Below are positions 30,002-38,829 of a stretch of 64,000 bases of DNA, piece after piece. Origin of the DNA: Mesorhizobium sp. (lineage in GTDB: Bacteria; Pseudomonadota; Alphaproteobacteria; Rhizobiales; Rhizobiaceae). Location: NCBI GenBank assembly GCA_004020645.1, contig SAQL01000018.1, positions 62,001-126,000 on the forward strand, in the 5' to 3' direction. The position numbers and the translations under genes are program-made. The notes below the pieces were generated by a model, which did not search any database, was not told where the DNA came from, and was given only the letters and a program-made list of their open reading frames with translations. How positions within the stretch are numbered: the first letter of the stretch is position 1; each line of letters opens with the position of its first letter.

Positions 30002-30238
30002 TCAGGGTGCGCGATCGGTCAGTGCGCTTGCACCTTCCTCTGCGGCGCAATGTGCGCAGCAGTAGATGATGTCATCTTGTTCGACGCCATGTCCGATGAT
30101 CCGGCATCCGCAATGCGGACAGAGCGGCGCAAGTTTCTGGATTGCGCATTCGAAGCTGTCGAACGTATAGGTTTCCTCAGCTAGCTTCACTTCGAAAGCC
30201 TTGTCGTAGTCATTCCCGCATTGATCGCATCTGGCCAT
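30002..30238 (-). CDS. small cysteine-rich metal-binding protein
   Basis: 78 residues with nine cysteines (positions 4, 7, 31, 40, 43, 45, 60, 61, 64) and several histidines: MARCDQCGND, PLCPHCGCRIIGHG, IIYCCAHCAAEEG. This fits prokaryotic metallothionein-like/zinc-ribbon proteins that bind zinc or related ions in the cytoplasm. It is a complete short gene, transcribed alone on the minus strand. Confidence 0.8.
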   Translation of the reverse strand: MARCDQCGNDYDKAFEVKLAEETYTFDSFECAIQKLAPLCPHCGCRIIGHGVEQDDIIYCCAHCAAEEGASALTDRAP

Positions 30239-30368
30239 GGTTCTTTTCCTTCTTCTTCATTGGTTCAAGCTCGACCAACCCGCCGCATGGCGATAGGTTC
30301 CCGTCAGGATCGTAGAGTCTTGCTAAGCAGGAGAGTGTCGCCAAGCAGGAGGCGGGCGCGAGCCAGCG

Positions 30369-31313
30369 TCACGCGCGCCGTTCGATCAAGCGGATCACCT
30401 CCTCGATGTCCCGCGGCTCGATGTCGAGTTGCTTCAGGCCCGGCGCGCCGATTGCTGCGACATTGTCGTGCCGCATAAGATCGACCTGGTTGCGAGTTAG
30501 GGGCGCGGCCGGAAGGAGTTCCGCGACGCCGGCCAAGGCGTCCCACGCAGCAAACGGCACCGGCATCAACCTGATGTGGGTACCGAGTTGCCGGGCGATC
30601 TCCCGCAGCAGTTCCTTATAGGTGTAGATGCGCGGGCCACCGAATTCGAATATGGATGAGCTCTTGTGGTTTCGCCCGTCGATCAGCCGGCTGACTGCTT
30701 CCGCGACATCTTCCACATAGACCGGCTGAAGCCGTGTGCCGCCATCGCCGAACAGCGGATAAACCGGCAGGAGACGTATCAGCCTCACAATCGTCGTGAG
30801 GAAAACGTCGTCAGGTCCTGTCATGACGGCGGGACGCACAATGATGGCGCCGGGAAATGCGCTCGCCACCGCCTCTTCTCCGCGCCCACGTGCCCTGATG
30901 TAGGTCGAGTCCGATTGAGGATCGGAGCCGATCCCCGAAATCTGGACGAACCGGTCGACCTCGCTAGCGCGCGACGCAGCGGCGAGATCAGCGGCGGCTT
31001 CGACATGCACGCGTTCAAACGTCTGGGCACCCTGCTCGATATAGAGACTGACAGCATTCACGATGGCCTGTGATCCGGCAACGGCCGCGCCGATCGAGGA
31101 CGCATCCAATATATCCGCCGCGACGGCTTCGGGCATCCTTGCAGTCGAAGAAAAGACCGGGCCCACACGAGCCGGGTGGCGGGATGCAGCGCGCACCGTG
31201 AAACCTCTTTCAAGGAGCCGCTTCACGATCCTGCGCCCGAGAAAGCCTGTTCCGCCGAACACAGTGACGATCCGTTCTTTGTTGAGATCGTCAGGATCCA
31301 TCTGCCTCGCCAT
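30369..31313 (-). CDS. NAD(P)-binding epimerase-like protein, NDUFA9 type
   Basis: 314 residues from MARQMDPDDL; a second ATG four codons later has a GAGG site. An atypical short-chain dehydrogenase: VFGGTGFLGRRIVKRLLERG, RAASRHPARV, then FVQISGIGSD and RPAVMTGPDDVFL. It lacks a canonical YxxxK. This is the pattern of the complex-I NDUFA9 subfamily, often quinone- or respiratory-linked in alphaproteobacteria. It is divergent from the XRE regulator; 31314-31670 between them holds only promoters. Confidence 0.82.
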   Translation of the reverse strand: MARQMDPDDLNKERIVTVFGGTGFLGRRIVKRLLERGFTVRAASRHPARVGPVFSSTARMPEAVAADILDASSIGAAVAGSQAIVNAVSLYIEQGAQTFERVHVEAAADLAAASRASEVDRFVQISGIGSDPQSDSTYIRARGRGEEAVASAFPGAIIVRPAVMTGPDDVFLTTIVRLIRLLPVYPLFGDGGTRLQPVYVEDVAEAVSRLIDGRNHKSSSIFEFGGPRIYTYKELLREIARQLGTHIRLMPVPFAAWDALAGVAELLPAAPLTRNQVDLMRHDNVAAIGAPGLKQLDIEPRDIEEVIRLIERRA

Positions 31314-31670
31314 CCCTTGTCTTCGCGTGCCCGCCGAACGCCTGCCGCGAGGATTGCCCCTGGCCGGCGTATGAACCGGCCCCTTCGAACATCGGGACGG
31401 TTGGAGAACAACGCAGGAACGCTTTTTGTTCCAGTCTGCGCCGGGTTTGATCGGGGGACGGCCGATGTCGCCATTGAGGGCAAGTGTTTGACGCTGAGTT
31501 GCTTTATCCGTGCTGTCAAAAACTGGTCGAGGCACAGCAGCGTCGAAATTGACAAATCATCACTTGCAAATCCGCCGCCGCTGTCTTTTGCTCGCGCGAC
31601 AGTTGTCCATGACTGTTGAATGGTTGGCGAACGGATGAATAAAATCGATCGGCGACGGCCGGAGTCCGAA

Positions 31671-32246
31671 ATGGACGCCACCGTAAATGCCGCGCGGCTT
31701 GGAACGCGGTTGCGCCTCGCCCGGCAGACACGGGGCATGACGCTGAAGGCGCTGGCGACAGCTGCGAACTGCTCTGAAAGCCTTTTGTCCAAGATCGAGA
31801 ACGGCAAGGCTTCGCCATCCCTGCCCATGCTTCACCGCCTGGTCGAAGTTCTGGAGACCAATATCGGCTGGATGTTCGAACAGGTCGACGACGACGAGGC
31901 GATCGTGTTCCGCGCCGGCGCGCGGCCACTGATCTCGCTCGACGCGCTGAGGCGCGGCGAGGGCATTTCGCTTGAGCGCATTATTCCGTATTCGCCCGGT
32001 CACCTGCTGCAGTGCAATATCCATCATATCGAGGCGGACGGCGAGAGCGAAGGTCCCATCCAGCATGTCGGCGAGGAAGTCGGCTATGTGCTGGCTGGCC
32101 GGATCAAGCTGATCGTCGATGGCAAGAGCCATGATCTCGCCACCGGAGATGCGTTCGTGTTCAGGTCGGAGCTGCCGCACCATTACCGCAACATCGGCAA
32201 TGAGAGAGCCAGTATTTTCTGGGTCAACACGCCGGCGACCTTCTGA
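31671..32246 (+). CDS. XRE-family regulator with C-terminal cupin
   Basis: 191 residues from MDATVNAARLG, whose ATG follows GGAG with good spacing; two upstream ATGs are possible. Residues ~8-62 are a helix-turn-helix (LRLARQTRGMTLKALATAANCSESLLSKIENGKASPSL); residues ~110-190 are a cupin (HVGEEVGYVLAGRIKLIVDG ... FRSELPHHYRNIG). Such proteins sense small metabolites through the cupin. It is the first gene in the direction of the catabolic operon, 120 bp before the binding protein, and is probably its regulator. Confidence 0.88.
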   Translation: MDATVNAARLGTRLRLARQTRGMTLKALATAANCSESLLSKIENGKASPSLPMLHRLVEVLETNIGWMFEQVDDDEAIVFRAGARPLISLDALRRGEGISLERIIPYSPGHLLQCNIHHIEADGESEGPIQHVGEEVGYVLAGRIKLIVDGKSHDLATGDAFVFRSELPHHYRNIGNERASIFWVNTPATF

Positions 32247-32366
32247 CTGGCGCTCAGGGAGCAAATCCGTTGACAATCATTCAAGTCTCTTGAATGTTTG
32301 CCTCGTGCCTGTAGCGCCAATGGGTCCAGCCGAACAGGTTTGGCCCGCAAGCAAGGGGAACCCTAA

Positions 32367-33305
32367 ATGCGTCCGTTCACACTTCTCTTCCGTTGTGCCG
32401 CCGTCATCGCCATTTGCTCGACAGCGATGGGATCGGCGTTCGCCGATACGTTCGCTCTCGTCAATATCAACCAGCAGGCCCTGTTCTTCAACCAGATCAA
32501 TGAGGGCGCGCAGAAGGCAGCCGACGCCGCAGGCGCCAAGCTGGTCATCTTCAATGCCAACAACGTGCCGAGCGCGCAAAATGACGCGATCGAGAACTAC
32601 ATCACACAGAAAGTCGACGGCATCATTCTAGTCGCCATCGACGTGAACGGCGTCAAGCCTGCAATCACCGCCGCGAAGGCGGCCGGCATCCCCGTGATCG
32701 CCATCGACGCGCAGATTCCCGACGGCGACAACGTTGCGTTCATCGGCGTCGACAACGCCAAGGCCGGCGAGGATATCGGCAAATTCTACGCCGACTATGT
32801 GAAGTCGGAGATGGGCGGCACTGCCAAGATCGGTATCGTTGGCGCGCTCAATTCGTTCATCCAGAACCAGCGGCTCGACGGTTTCAAGAAGGCGGTCACT
32901 GACAGCGGCCTGGCGATCACCTTCCTCGACACGGTCGACGGCCAGAATGTCCAGGAGACCGCGATGAGCGCTTCGGAGAATTTGATGACCGCCAATCCGG
33001 ACATGACGACGCTATATGCGACCGGCGAGCCGGCGTTGCTCGGCGCTGTTTCGGCCGTAACCAGCCAAGGCCGCACCGGCGACGTCAAGGTGTTCGGCTG
33101 GGACCTGACCAAGCAGGTCATTCAGGGCATTGACGATGGTTGGGTGGTTGCTGTCGTCCAGCAGGATCCGGCCGGCGAAGGCAAGGCCGCTGTCGAAGCA
33201 TTGACCAAGCTCAAGAAGGGCGAAACGGTCGAGCCGATCATCAATATTCCGGTGACGATCGTGACCAAGGACAACGTCGACAAATATCGCGCGATGTTCC
33301 AGTAA
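32367..33305 (+). CDS. sugar-type ABC transporter periplasmic binding protein (RbsB-like)
   Basis: 312 residues. Signal peptide to SAFA-D (~27), then a type-1 periplasmic-binding fold: FALVNINQQALFFNQINEGAQKAADAAGAKLVIF, DGIILVAIDVNGVKPAI, IAIDAQIPDGDNVAFIGVDN, VFGWDLTKQ. This is the ribose/galactose receptor family. The start follows AAGGGG. The ligand is probably a sugar or sugar-like compound handled by the enzymes encoded downstream. Confidence 0.92.
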   Translation: MRPFTLLFRCAAVIAICSTAMGSAFADTFALVNINQQALFFNQINEGAQKAADAAGAKLVIFNANNVPSAQNDAIENYITQKVDGIILVAIDVNGVKPAITAAKAAGIPVIAIDAQIPDGDNVAFIGVDNAKAGEDIGKFYADYVKSEMGGTAKIGIVGALNSFIQNQRLDGFKKAVTDSGLAITFLDTVDGQNVQETAMSASENLMTANPDMTTLYATGEPALLGAVSAVTSQGRTGDVKVFGWDLTKQVIQGIDDGWVVAVVQQDPAGEGKAAVEALTKLKKGETVEPIINIPVTIVTKDNVDKYRAMFQ

Positions 33306-33378
33306 ACTGCGTCAATGACCGGTCCGCGGCGCCGCCTGAGGCTACGCTGCGGACGCTTCGCAAATCCGTGGATCCAAG

Positions 33379-34176
33379 ATGAGCAGTGGCGAGACCTATC
33401 GGGTGCGGATGAGCGGCATCTCAAAGCGCTACAATGCCATTCAGACGCTCGATGACGTGTCGCTGGTGCTGAGGCCGGGCGAGGTCCTAGGGCTCGTCGG
33501 CGACAATGGCGCGGGAAAGTCGACGTTGAGCAAGGTGCTGTCGGGGGCGGTGGTTCCCGATGCCGGCACGATCGAGATCGATGGCATGCCGGTGACCTTC
33601 AATTCGCCGGCGGAGGCGCGTGCAGCGCGCGTCGAGATGGTCTATCAGGATCTGTCGCTCTGCGACACGGTCGACGTCGCCGGTAATCTCTTTCTCGGCC
33701 GCGAGCCGCGCCGCCGCATCGCCGGCATTTCCTTTCTCGACAAGAAGCGCATGCACGAGCAAACGCGCCAGATGCTCGATCGTCTCGGCATCGTTATCGC
33801 CGACACGCGGCTCAAGGTCGAAAACCTGTCCGGCGGTCAGCGACAGTCGATCGCTATCGGCCGCGCCGCCTCGTTCGAGCCGTCCGTGCTGATTATGGAT
33901 GAGCCGACGGCGGCGCTCGCCGTCGCCGAGGTCGAGGCTGTGCTGGACCTGATCCGCGCCGTGAGCGCGCGCGGCGTCAGCGTCATTCTGATCACCCACC
34001 GCCTTCAGGATCTGTTTCTCGTATGCGACCGGATCCAGGTCATGTACGAAGGACGCAACGTCGCCGAGCGGCTGATCGGCGAAACCAATATCGAAGATGT
34101 CGTCAACCTGATCGTGGGCCGCAAATTCAACGCTCGTTCGGCCACCAGCGCCTATCGCGATGGAGCGCCAGCATGA
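33379..34176 (+). CDS. sugar ABC transporter ATP-binding protein (single nucleotide-binding domain)
   Basis: 265 residues. Walker A GDNGAGKST, Q-loop YQDLSLCD, signature LSGGQRQSIAIGRA, Walker B VLIMDEPTAAL, H-loop LITHRLQD. Unlike RbsA/MglA it has only one nucleotide-binding domain, so two copies must dimerise. The signature and YQDLSLCDTVDVAGNLFLGREP are those of the ribose/fructose-type ATPases (FrcA-like). Stop overlaps the permease start. Confidence 0.92.
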   Translation: MSSGETYRVRMSGISKRYNAIQTLDDVSLVLRPGEVLGLVGDNGAGKSTLSKVLSGAVVPDAGTIEIDGMPVTFNSPAEARAARVEMVYQDLSLCDTVDVAGNLFLGREPRRRIAGISFLDKKRMHEQTRQMLDRLGIVIADTRLKVENLSGGQRQSIAIGRAASFEPSVLIMDEPTAALAVAEVEAVLDLIRAVSARGVSVILITHRLQDLFLVCDRIQVMYEGRNVAERLIGETNIEDVVNLIVGRKFNARSATSAYRDGAPA

Positions 34177-35183
34177 GCGACGTGACTTCGACCCACTCCG
34201 CTCAGTCTCAAAGGGTCCGCGCAGGCACCTGGCGAGATGCGGTGCTTGCCAATGGCAGTGTCGTGTCGATCGCGCTGTTCTTTCTTATCGTTAGCGTCAT
34301 CTTTTCGGTGGCGACGGACGCCTTTCTGACGTCGCCCAATCTGCTGAACATCCTGCGTCAGTCGGCACCGCTGCTGATCGTCGCCGCGGCGATGACATTC
34401 GTCATCACCACCGGCGGCATCGATCTTTCGGTCGGCTCCGTGCTGGCGCTGGTGGCAACGTTGTCGGCGACATTGCTGCAGCTGGGCCTGCCATGGCCGC
34501 TGGTCATCCTCGCCATGCTTGCGCTGGGCGCCTTGCTTGGCGCGGTGCAGGGCTATTTCGTCGCTTATGAGGGCATCCCGGCCTTCATCGTCACGCTTGC
34601 CGGGCTTTCGGTGATCCGTGGCGTGGCGCTGCTGATCACCGGCGGCTACTCGATCCCTATCGAGCCGGGAAGCCCTTTCACGGTGCTGGGCCGCGCCTGG
34701 TTGCTTGGCGTGCCGGCGCCGGCGCTGATCGCGCTGGCGATCCTCGCGATCGCCTATATCGCCTTCAACGAGACGCCGTTCGGCCGCTACGTGACCGGCA
34801 TCGGCGCCAATGCCGAAGCGGTTAGGCGCGCCGGCGTCAACACACGGCTGACGACACTTTTCGTTTACGTCATTTCCGCCGCCGCGGCAGCACTTGCGGG
34901 GATCATCATTGCGGCCCGGCTCGGATCCGGATCGTCGAATGCCGGGCAAGGTTTTGAGCTCGAAGTCATCGCTGCCGTCGTGCTTGGCGGCACCAGCCTG
35001 TTCGGCGGCCGCGGAACGATCGTCGGCACGGTGCTCGGCGCGCTTACCGTGGCCGTCATCGGCAACGGCCTGATTCTGGCGCATCTGTCACCGTTCCTGA
35101 CACCGATCGTCACCGGAACGATCATCCTGATCGCCATCTGGTTGAACTTCCGCCTGTTCCGCGGCGCCGTACGGAGCCGTTGA
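34173..35183 (+). CDS. sugar ABC transporter permease (RbsC-like)
   Basis: 336 residues. The ATG overlaps the ATPase stop (ATGA). About eight to ten hydrophobic helices, with TTGGIDLSVGSVLAL and the coupling region GAVQGYFVAYEGIPAFIVTLAGL characteristic of the ribose-type permease family, and GGTSLFGGRGTIVGTVLGAL near the end. A longer upstream reading of the same frame lies inside the ATPase gene and is rejected. Confidence 0.92.
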   Translation: MSDVTSTHSAQSQRVRAGTWRDAVLANGSVVSIALFFLIVSVIFSVATDAFLTSPNLLNILRQSAPLLIVAAAMTFVITTGGIDLSVGSVLALVATLSATLLQLGLPWPLVILAMLALGALLGAVQGYFVAYEGIPAFIVTLAGLSVIRGVALLITGGYSIPIEPGSPFTVLGRAWLLGVPAPALIALAILAIAYIAFNETPFGRYVTGIGANAEAVRRAGVNTRLTTLFVYVISAAAAALAGIIIAARLGSGSSNAGQGFELEVIAAVVLGGTSLFGGRGTIVGTVLGALTVAVIGNGLILAHLSPFLTPIVTGTIILIAIWLNFRLFRGAVRSR

Positions 35184-35187
35184 GCCT

Positions 35188-36279
35188 ATGAGTGATCTCT
35201 TCGATGACGCGGCTCCCAGGCAGCGGCTGGCGATCGGGGTCGATACCGGCCATGTGATGACCGTGCTCGGCCCCGTCCCGGTCGAAGAAATGGGCATTAC
35301 GCTGATGCACGAGCACATCTTGCTCGACGGCGCGCGCAGCTGGAAATGTCCCTGTCATCCCGACGACATGGCGCTCGCCGAGCAGCCGGTGAATATCGAG
35401 ATCATCGGCGAATTGCGCATGAACCCTTACGTCAACCGCGACAATGTTTCGCTCGACGACAGTGACCTGGCGCTGTCAGAGCTGCAACGCTATCGCGCGC
35501 TCGGCGGCCACACCGTCGTCGACGCGACCAATATCGGCATCGGCCGCGAGCCGGAAAAGCTCGCCCGCATCAGTCGCATGTCCGGCCTGAAGATCGTCAT
35601 GGGCACCGGCTTCTATCTGGAACACACCCATCCCGAATGGCTGAAAGCGATGGATGTCGACGCAGTGACCGAGTTCATCGTCAACGACGTCGGCGGCGGC
35701 GAGACGCAGCCGCCGATCATGGCCGGACTGATCGGGGAGGTCGGCGTCAGCAAGGATTTTACCGCCGAGGAGCGAAAGTCGCTGAGAGCTTCGGCGCGGG
35801 CCTCGCGCATCACCGGCGTGCCGCTGTCGATCCATCTGCCGGGCTGGGAGCGGCTGGCGCACGAGGTGCTCGATGTCGTGGAGGCCGAGGGCGCCGATCT
35901 TCGCCACACGGTGCTCTGCCACATGAACCCCAGCCACAATGATCTCGACTACCAGACAAGCCTCGCCCGGCGCGGCGCTTTCTTGGAGTACGACATGATC
36001 GGCATGGATTACTATTATGCCGATCAGGACGCGCAATCGCCGTCCGACGAGGAGAATGCGCGGGCAATCGCGGCACTTATCGACGCCGGCTTCGGCGACC
36101 GCCTGCTGCTGTCGCAGGATGTGTTCCTCAAGATCATGCTGACCCGCTTCGGCGGTTTCGGCTACGGCTACATCCTCAAGCATTTCATACCGCGCCTGAA
36201 ACGGCATGGCGTCGAGCAGCCAGCCATCGACCGTATGCTGATCGCCAATCCCAAGGCCGTGTTCGCGCGGCAGAACTAA
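35188..36279 (+). CDS. phosphotriesterase-family metal hydrolase
   Basis: 363 residues, amidohydrolase superfamily. Metal ligands can be followed: H41-x-H43 (LMHEH), E184 in GLIGEVG in place of the carboxylated lysine of true phosphotriesterase, H216 (SIHLPG), H245 or H250 (CHMNPSHND) and D311 (LLSQD). The glutamate bridge is seen in phosphotriesterase-homology proteins and some lactonases. It is probably a lactonase or esterase on a sugar-derived compound. It follows the permease by 4 bp. Confidence 0.87.
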   Translation: MSDLFDDAAPRQRLAIGVDTGHVMTVLGPVPVEEMGITLMHEHILLDGARSWKCPCHPDDMALAEQPVNIEIIGELRMNPYVNRDNVSLDDSDLALSELQRYRALGGHTVVDATNIGIGREPEKLARISRMSGLKIVMGTGFYLEHTHPEWLKAMDVDAVTEFIVNDVGGGETQPPIMAGLIGEVGVSKDFTAEERKSLRASARASRITGVPLSIHLPGWERLAHEVLDVVEAEGADLRHTVLCHMNPSHNDLDYQTSLARRGAFLEYDMIGMDYYYADQDAQSPSDEENARAIAALIDAGFGDRLLLSQDVFLKIMLTRFGGFGYGYILKHFIPRLKRHGVEQPAIDRMLIANPKAVFARQN

Positions 36280-36319
36280 GCGGCGCGAACTTACGGCTGA
36301 GACTTATGACGGAGTTCAA

Positions 36320-37090
36320 ATGTCCAAGAAAAAGATCCTGCTTGCCGGTGAATCCTGGGTGTCGACCGCCACCCATATCAAGGGCTTCGACCAGTTTCCG
36401 ACGGTCACCTACCACACCGGCGCGGACGAATTGCTGACGGCTCTGAAGTCGACCGACTTCGACGTGACCTTCATGCCGGCGCATGAGGCACAGCGCAGCT
36501 TTCCGCAAACAATGGAGGCGCTTTCGGCCTATGACGCGGTGGTGCTCTCCGACATCGGCGCCAACACGCTGCTTCTGCATCCCGACACCTGGGTCCACTC
36601 CAAGCCGACGCCGAACCGTCTGCGTCTGCTGCGCGACTATGTGCGCGACGGCGGCGGGCTTTTGATGTTCGGCGGCTACTATAGCTTCCAGGGCATCAAT
36701 GGCGGCGCGCGCTACCGCAAGACGCCGGTCGAGGAGGTGCTGCCGGTGAACTGCCTCGCGTTCGACGACCGCGTCGAGGTGCCGGAAGGGTTTTCGCCTG
36801 TCCTGAAAGGGTCATCGGACCATCCGATCCTAAGGGGTCTCGGTTCGGATTGGCCAATCCTGCTCGGCTTCAACGAGGTGACGCCGAAAGACGGGGCGGA
36901 AGTTCTGGCAACCGTGTCGTCGGACTACGGATCGCTGCCACTGCTCGTCACCGGCCACTATGGCCAGGGCCGCACTGTGGCCTGGACGTCCGATGTCGGG
37001 CCGCATTGGCTGCCACCGGAGTTCATCGCCTGGAAAGGCTACAAAACCCTGTTCGAACAGATGCTGAGCTGGGCGACCGGTGAGAGCTGA
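36320..37090 (+). CDS. GATase1-like protein (putative glutamine amidotransferase fold)
   Basis: 256 residues, start after CGGAG. The flavodoxin-like core is of the class-I glutamine amidotransferase/ThuA type: KILLAGESWVSTATHIKGFDQF, YDAVVLSDIGANTLLLH, LRDYVRDGGGLLMFGGYYSFQG, DHPILRGL and GQGRTVAWTSDVGPHW. The usual nucleophile motif GxCxG is absent, so amidotransferase chemistry is doubtful. Members occur beside sugar transport genes. The function here is unknown. Confidence 0.75.
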   Translation: MSKKKILLAGESWVSTATHIKGFDQFPTVTYHTGADELLTALKSTDFDVTFMPAHEAQRSFPQTMEALSAYDAVVLSDIGANTLLLHPDTWVHSKPTPNRLRLLRDYVRDGGGLLMFGGYYSFQGINGGARYRKTPVEEVLPVNCLAFDDRVEVPEGFSPVLKGSSDHPILRGLGSDWPILLGFNEVTPKDGAEVLATVSSDYGSLPLLVTGHYGQGRTVAWTSDVGPHWLPPEFIAWKGYKTLFEQMLSWATGES

Positions 37091-37093
37091 GCG

Positions 37094-38002
37094 ATGCATG
37101 TCCATGTCGTCGGCAATGCCTGCGTCGACACGATTTTTCGCGTCGGCCGCTTCCCTGGCGCTGGCGAGACTTTGAACGCCAGCAGCTACGCCGACGGCCT
37201 CGGCGGCAAGGGAGCAAACCAGGCGATTGCTGCCGCGCGCACGGGTGCTGCGGTGACGTTTTGGACGGCGCTCGGCAAGGACCGCGCAGGCACATGGATC
37301 AGGAGCCGCCTCGACAGGGAGTTGTCCGACCTCGAGGCGATTGAATTCGACCTGCCAAGTGACCGCTCGACCATCGTCATTGAGGCCGGCGGCGAGAACT
37401 TCATCGTCAGCGGCGTCGCCTGCAGCGGGGCGTTCGATCCGATCGCGCAAACCGCACTGGCGCGCCGGATTGCGTTTGACGACATCGTTGTCTGCCAAGG
37501 AAACCTGCCAGGCGCCGCGATAGATGCCTGCCTGCGGGCGGCACAGGAAAATGGCGCACGCACGGTGCTCAACGCCAGCCCTATCGATGCGGCGGCTCTG
37601 CCTGACTTGCGTCTGGCGCAGGTGTTGGTGGTGAATCAATCCGAGGCGAAAGCACTGACCGGCCAGGGCGATATGGCAGCCGCGGCCGGCGCGCTGGCGG
37701 CCAAAGGCGCCGGGACAGTCGTGATCACGCTTGGCGCGGAAGGTTGTCTTGTGCTTGGCCCGAACCAAGCAGGACCGCTTCGCTTGCCGGCGCCACGCGT
37801 CGAGGCGCTCGACACCAGCGGTGCCGGCGATGTTTTTTGCGGCTGTCTGGCCGGCGGGCTTGCCCAGGGCATGTCGCTTACCTCGGCACTGAAATTCGCG
37901 CTCGCGGCCGCGGCAATTGCGGTGACTCGCCCGGGCACACTGATATCCTGTCCTTCCGCGTCTGAAATGGCGGCGCTCATCAATCAAACGGAGCTCTCAT
38001 GA
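37094..38002 (+). CDS. PfkB-family carbohydrate kinase
   Basis: 302 residues, ribokinase fold. Early GNACVDTIFRVGRFPGAGETLNA and GGKGANQAIAAARTGA, late LDTSGAGDVFCGCLAGG with the catalytic aspartate. It phosphorylates a sugar or sugar-like alcohol with ATP. The start is 3 bp after the preceding stop; its own stop overlaps the next gene. It probably acts on the imported or hydrolysed sugar. Confidence 0.9.
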   Translation: MHVHVVGNACVDTIFRVGRFPGAGETLNASSYADGLGGKGANQAIAAARTGAAVTFWTALGKDRAGTWIRSRLDRELSDLEAIEFDLPSDRSTIVIEAGGENFIVSGVACSGAFDPIAQTALARRIAFDDIVVCQGNLPGAAIDACLRAAQENGARTVLNASPIDAAALPDLRLAQVLVVNQSEAKALTGQGDMAAAAGALAAKGAGTVVITLGAEGCLVLGPNQAGPLRLPAPRVEALDTSGAGDVFCGCLAGGLAQGMSLTSALKFALAAAAIAVTRPGTLISCPSASEMAALINQTELS

Positions 38003-38829
38003 CCCAACTCGGCCAATCGGGCGGCGACGCGCTCGTAGAACTTTTCGGCCGCACCAAGGTGGTGATCGGCGTCGTTCACCTTGCGCCGCTTCCTGGCGCG
38101 CCGCGCTATGACGGCGAGGCTGTCGATGCGATCTATCAGCGCGGGCTCGATGATGCGAGGTCCTATCTCGATGGCGGATGCGACGGCGTGATCGTCGAGA
38201 ACCATGGCGACATCCCCTTTGCCAAACCTGACGATATCGGACCGGAGACAGCGGCCTATATGGCGGTCGTTTCCGACCGTATCCGTCGCGAACTCGGCAA
38301 GCCGGTCGGCATCAATGTGCTCGCTAACGCCGCGATCCCGGCCCTTGCGATCGCCAGTGCCGCTGGCGCAGGCTTCATCCGCGTCAATCAATGGGCGAAT
38401 GCCTATGTCGCCAACGAGGGCTTTGTCGAGGGCGAGTCGGGTCGAGCAGCACGCTACCGCGCCAGGCTGCGCGCCCACGGCATCCGTATTTTCGCCGATG
38501 CTCATGTCAAACATGGCGCTCATGCGATCGTTGCCGACCGCCCGATGGAGGAACTGGTCAAGGATCTGGTTTTCTTCGACGCCGACGCCATCATTGCGAC
38601 CGGTCAGCGCACCGGGCACGCTGCGGATCTGAGCTATATCCGCATGATCAAAGAGGCTGCCGGCCTACCGACGCTGGTCGGCAGCGGTGTGACGTCCGAT
38701 AATGCAAACGATATTCTTGGCGTCGTCGATGGCGTCATCATCGCCAGCGCACTGAAGCACGACGGCGTCTGGTGGAACCAGGTCGACCCCGCCCGCGTAA
38801 AGACGTTCATGGCCGGGCTGAGGCGATGA
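37999..38829 (+). CDS. BtpA/SgcQ-family protein
   Basis: 276 residues, TIM-barrel type. VIGVVHLAPLPGAPRYDG near the N-terminus, GCDGVIVENHGDIPF, GINVLANAAIPALAIASAAGAGFIRVN, FADAHVKHGAH, TGQRTG and LVGSGVTSDN are the family marks. SgcQ is encoded in an E. coli sugar gene cluster; BtpA is a cyanobacterial photosystem I factor. The likely reaction is on a sugar phosphate, but none is established. ATGA overlap with the kinase. Confidence 0.88.
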   Translation: MTQLGQSGGDALVELFGRTKVVIGVVHLAPLPGAPRYDGEAVDAIYQRGLDDARSYLDGGCDGVIVENHGDIPFAKPDDIGPETAAYMAVVSDRIRRELGKPVGINVLANAAIPALAIASAAGAGFIRVNQWANAYVANEGFVEGESGRAARYRARLRAHGIRIFADAHVKHGAHAIVADRPMEELVKDLVFFDADAIIATGQRTGHAADLSYIRMIKEAAGLPTLVGSGVTSDNANDILGVVDGVIIASALKHDGVWWNQVDPARVKTFMAGLRR

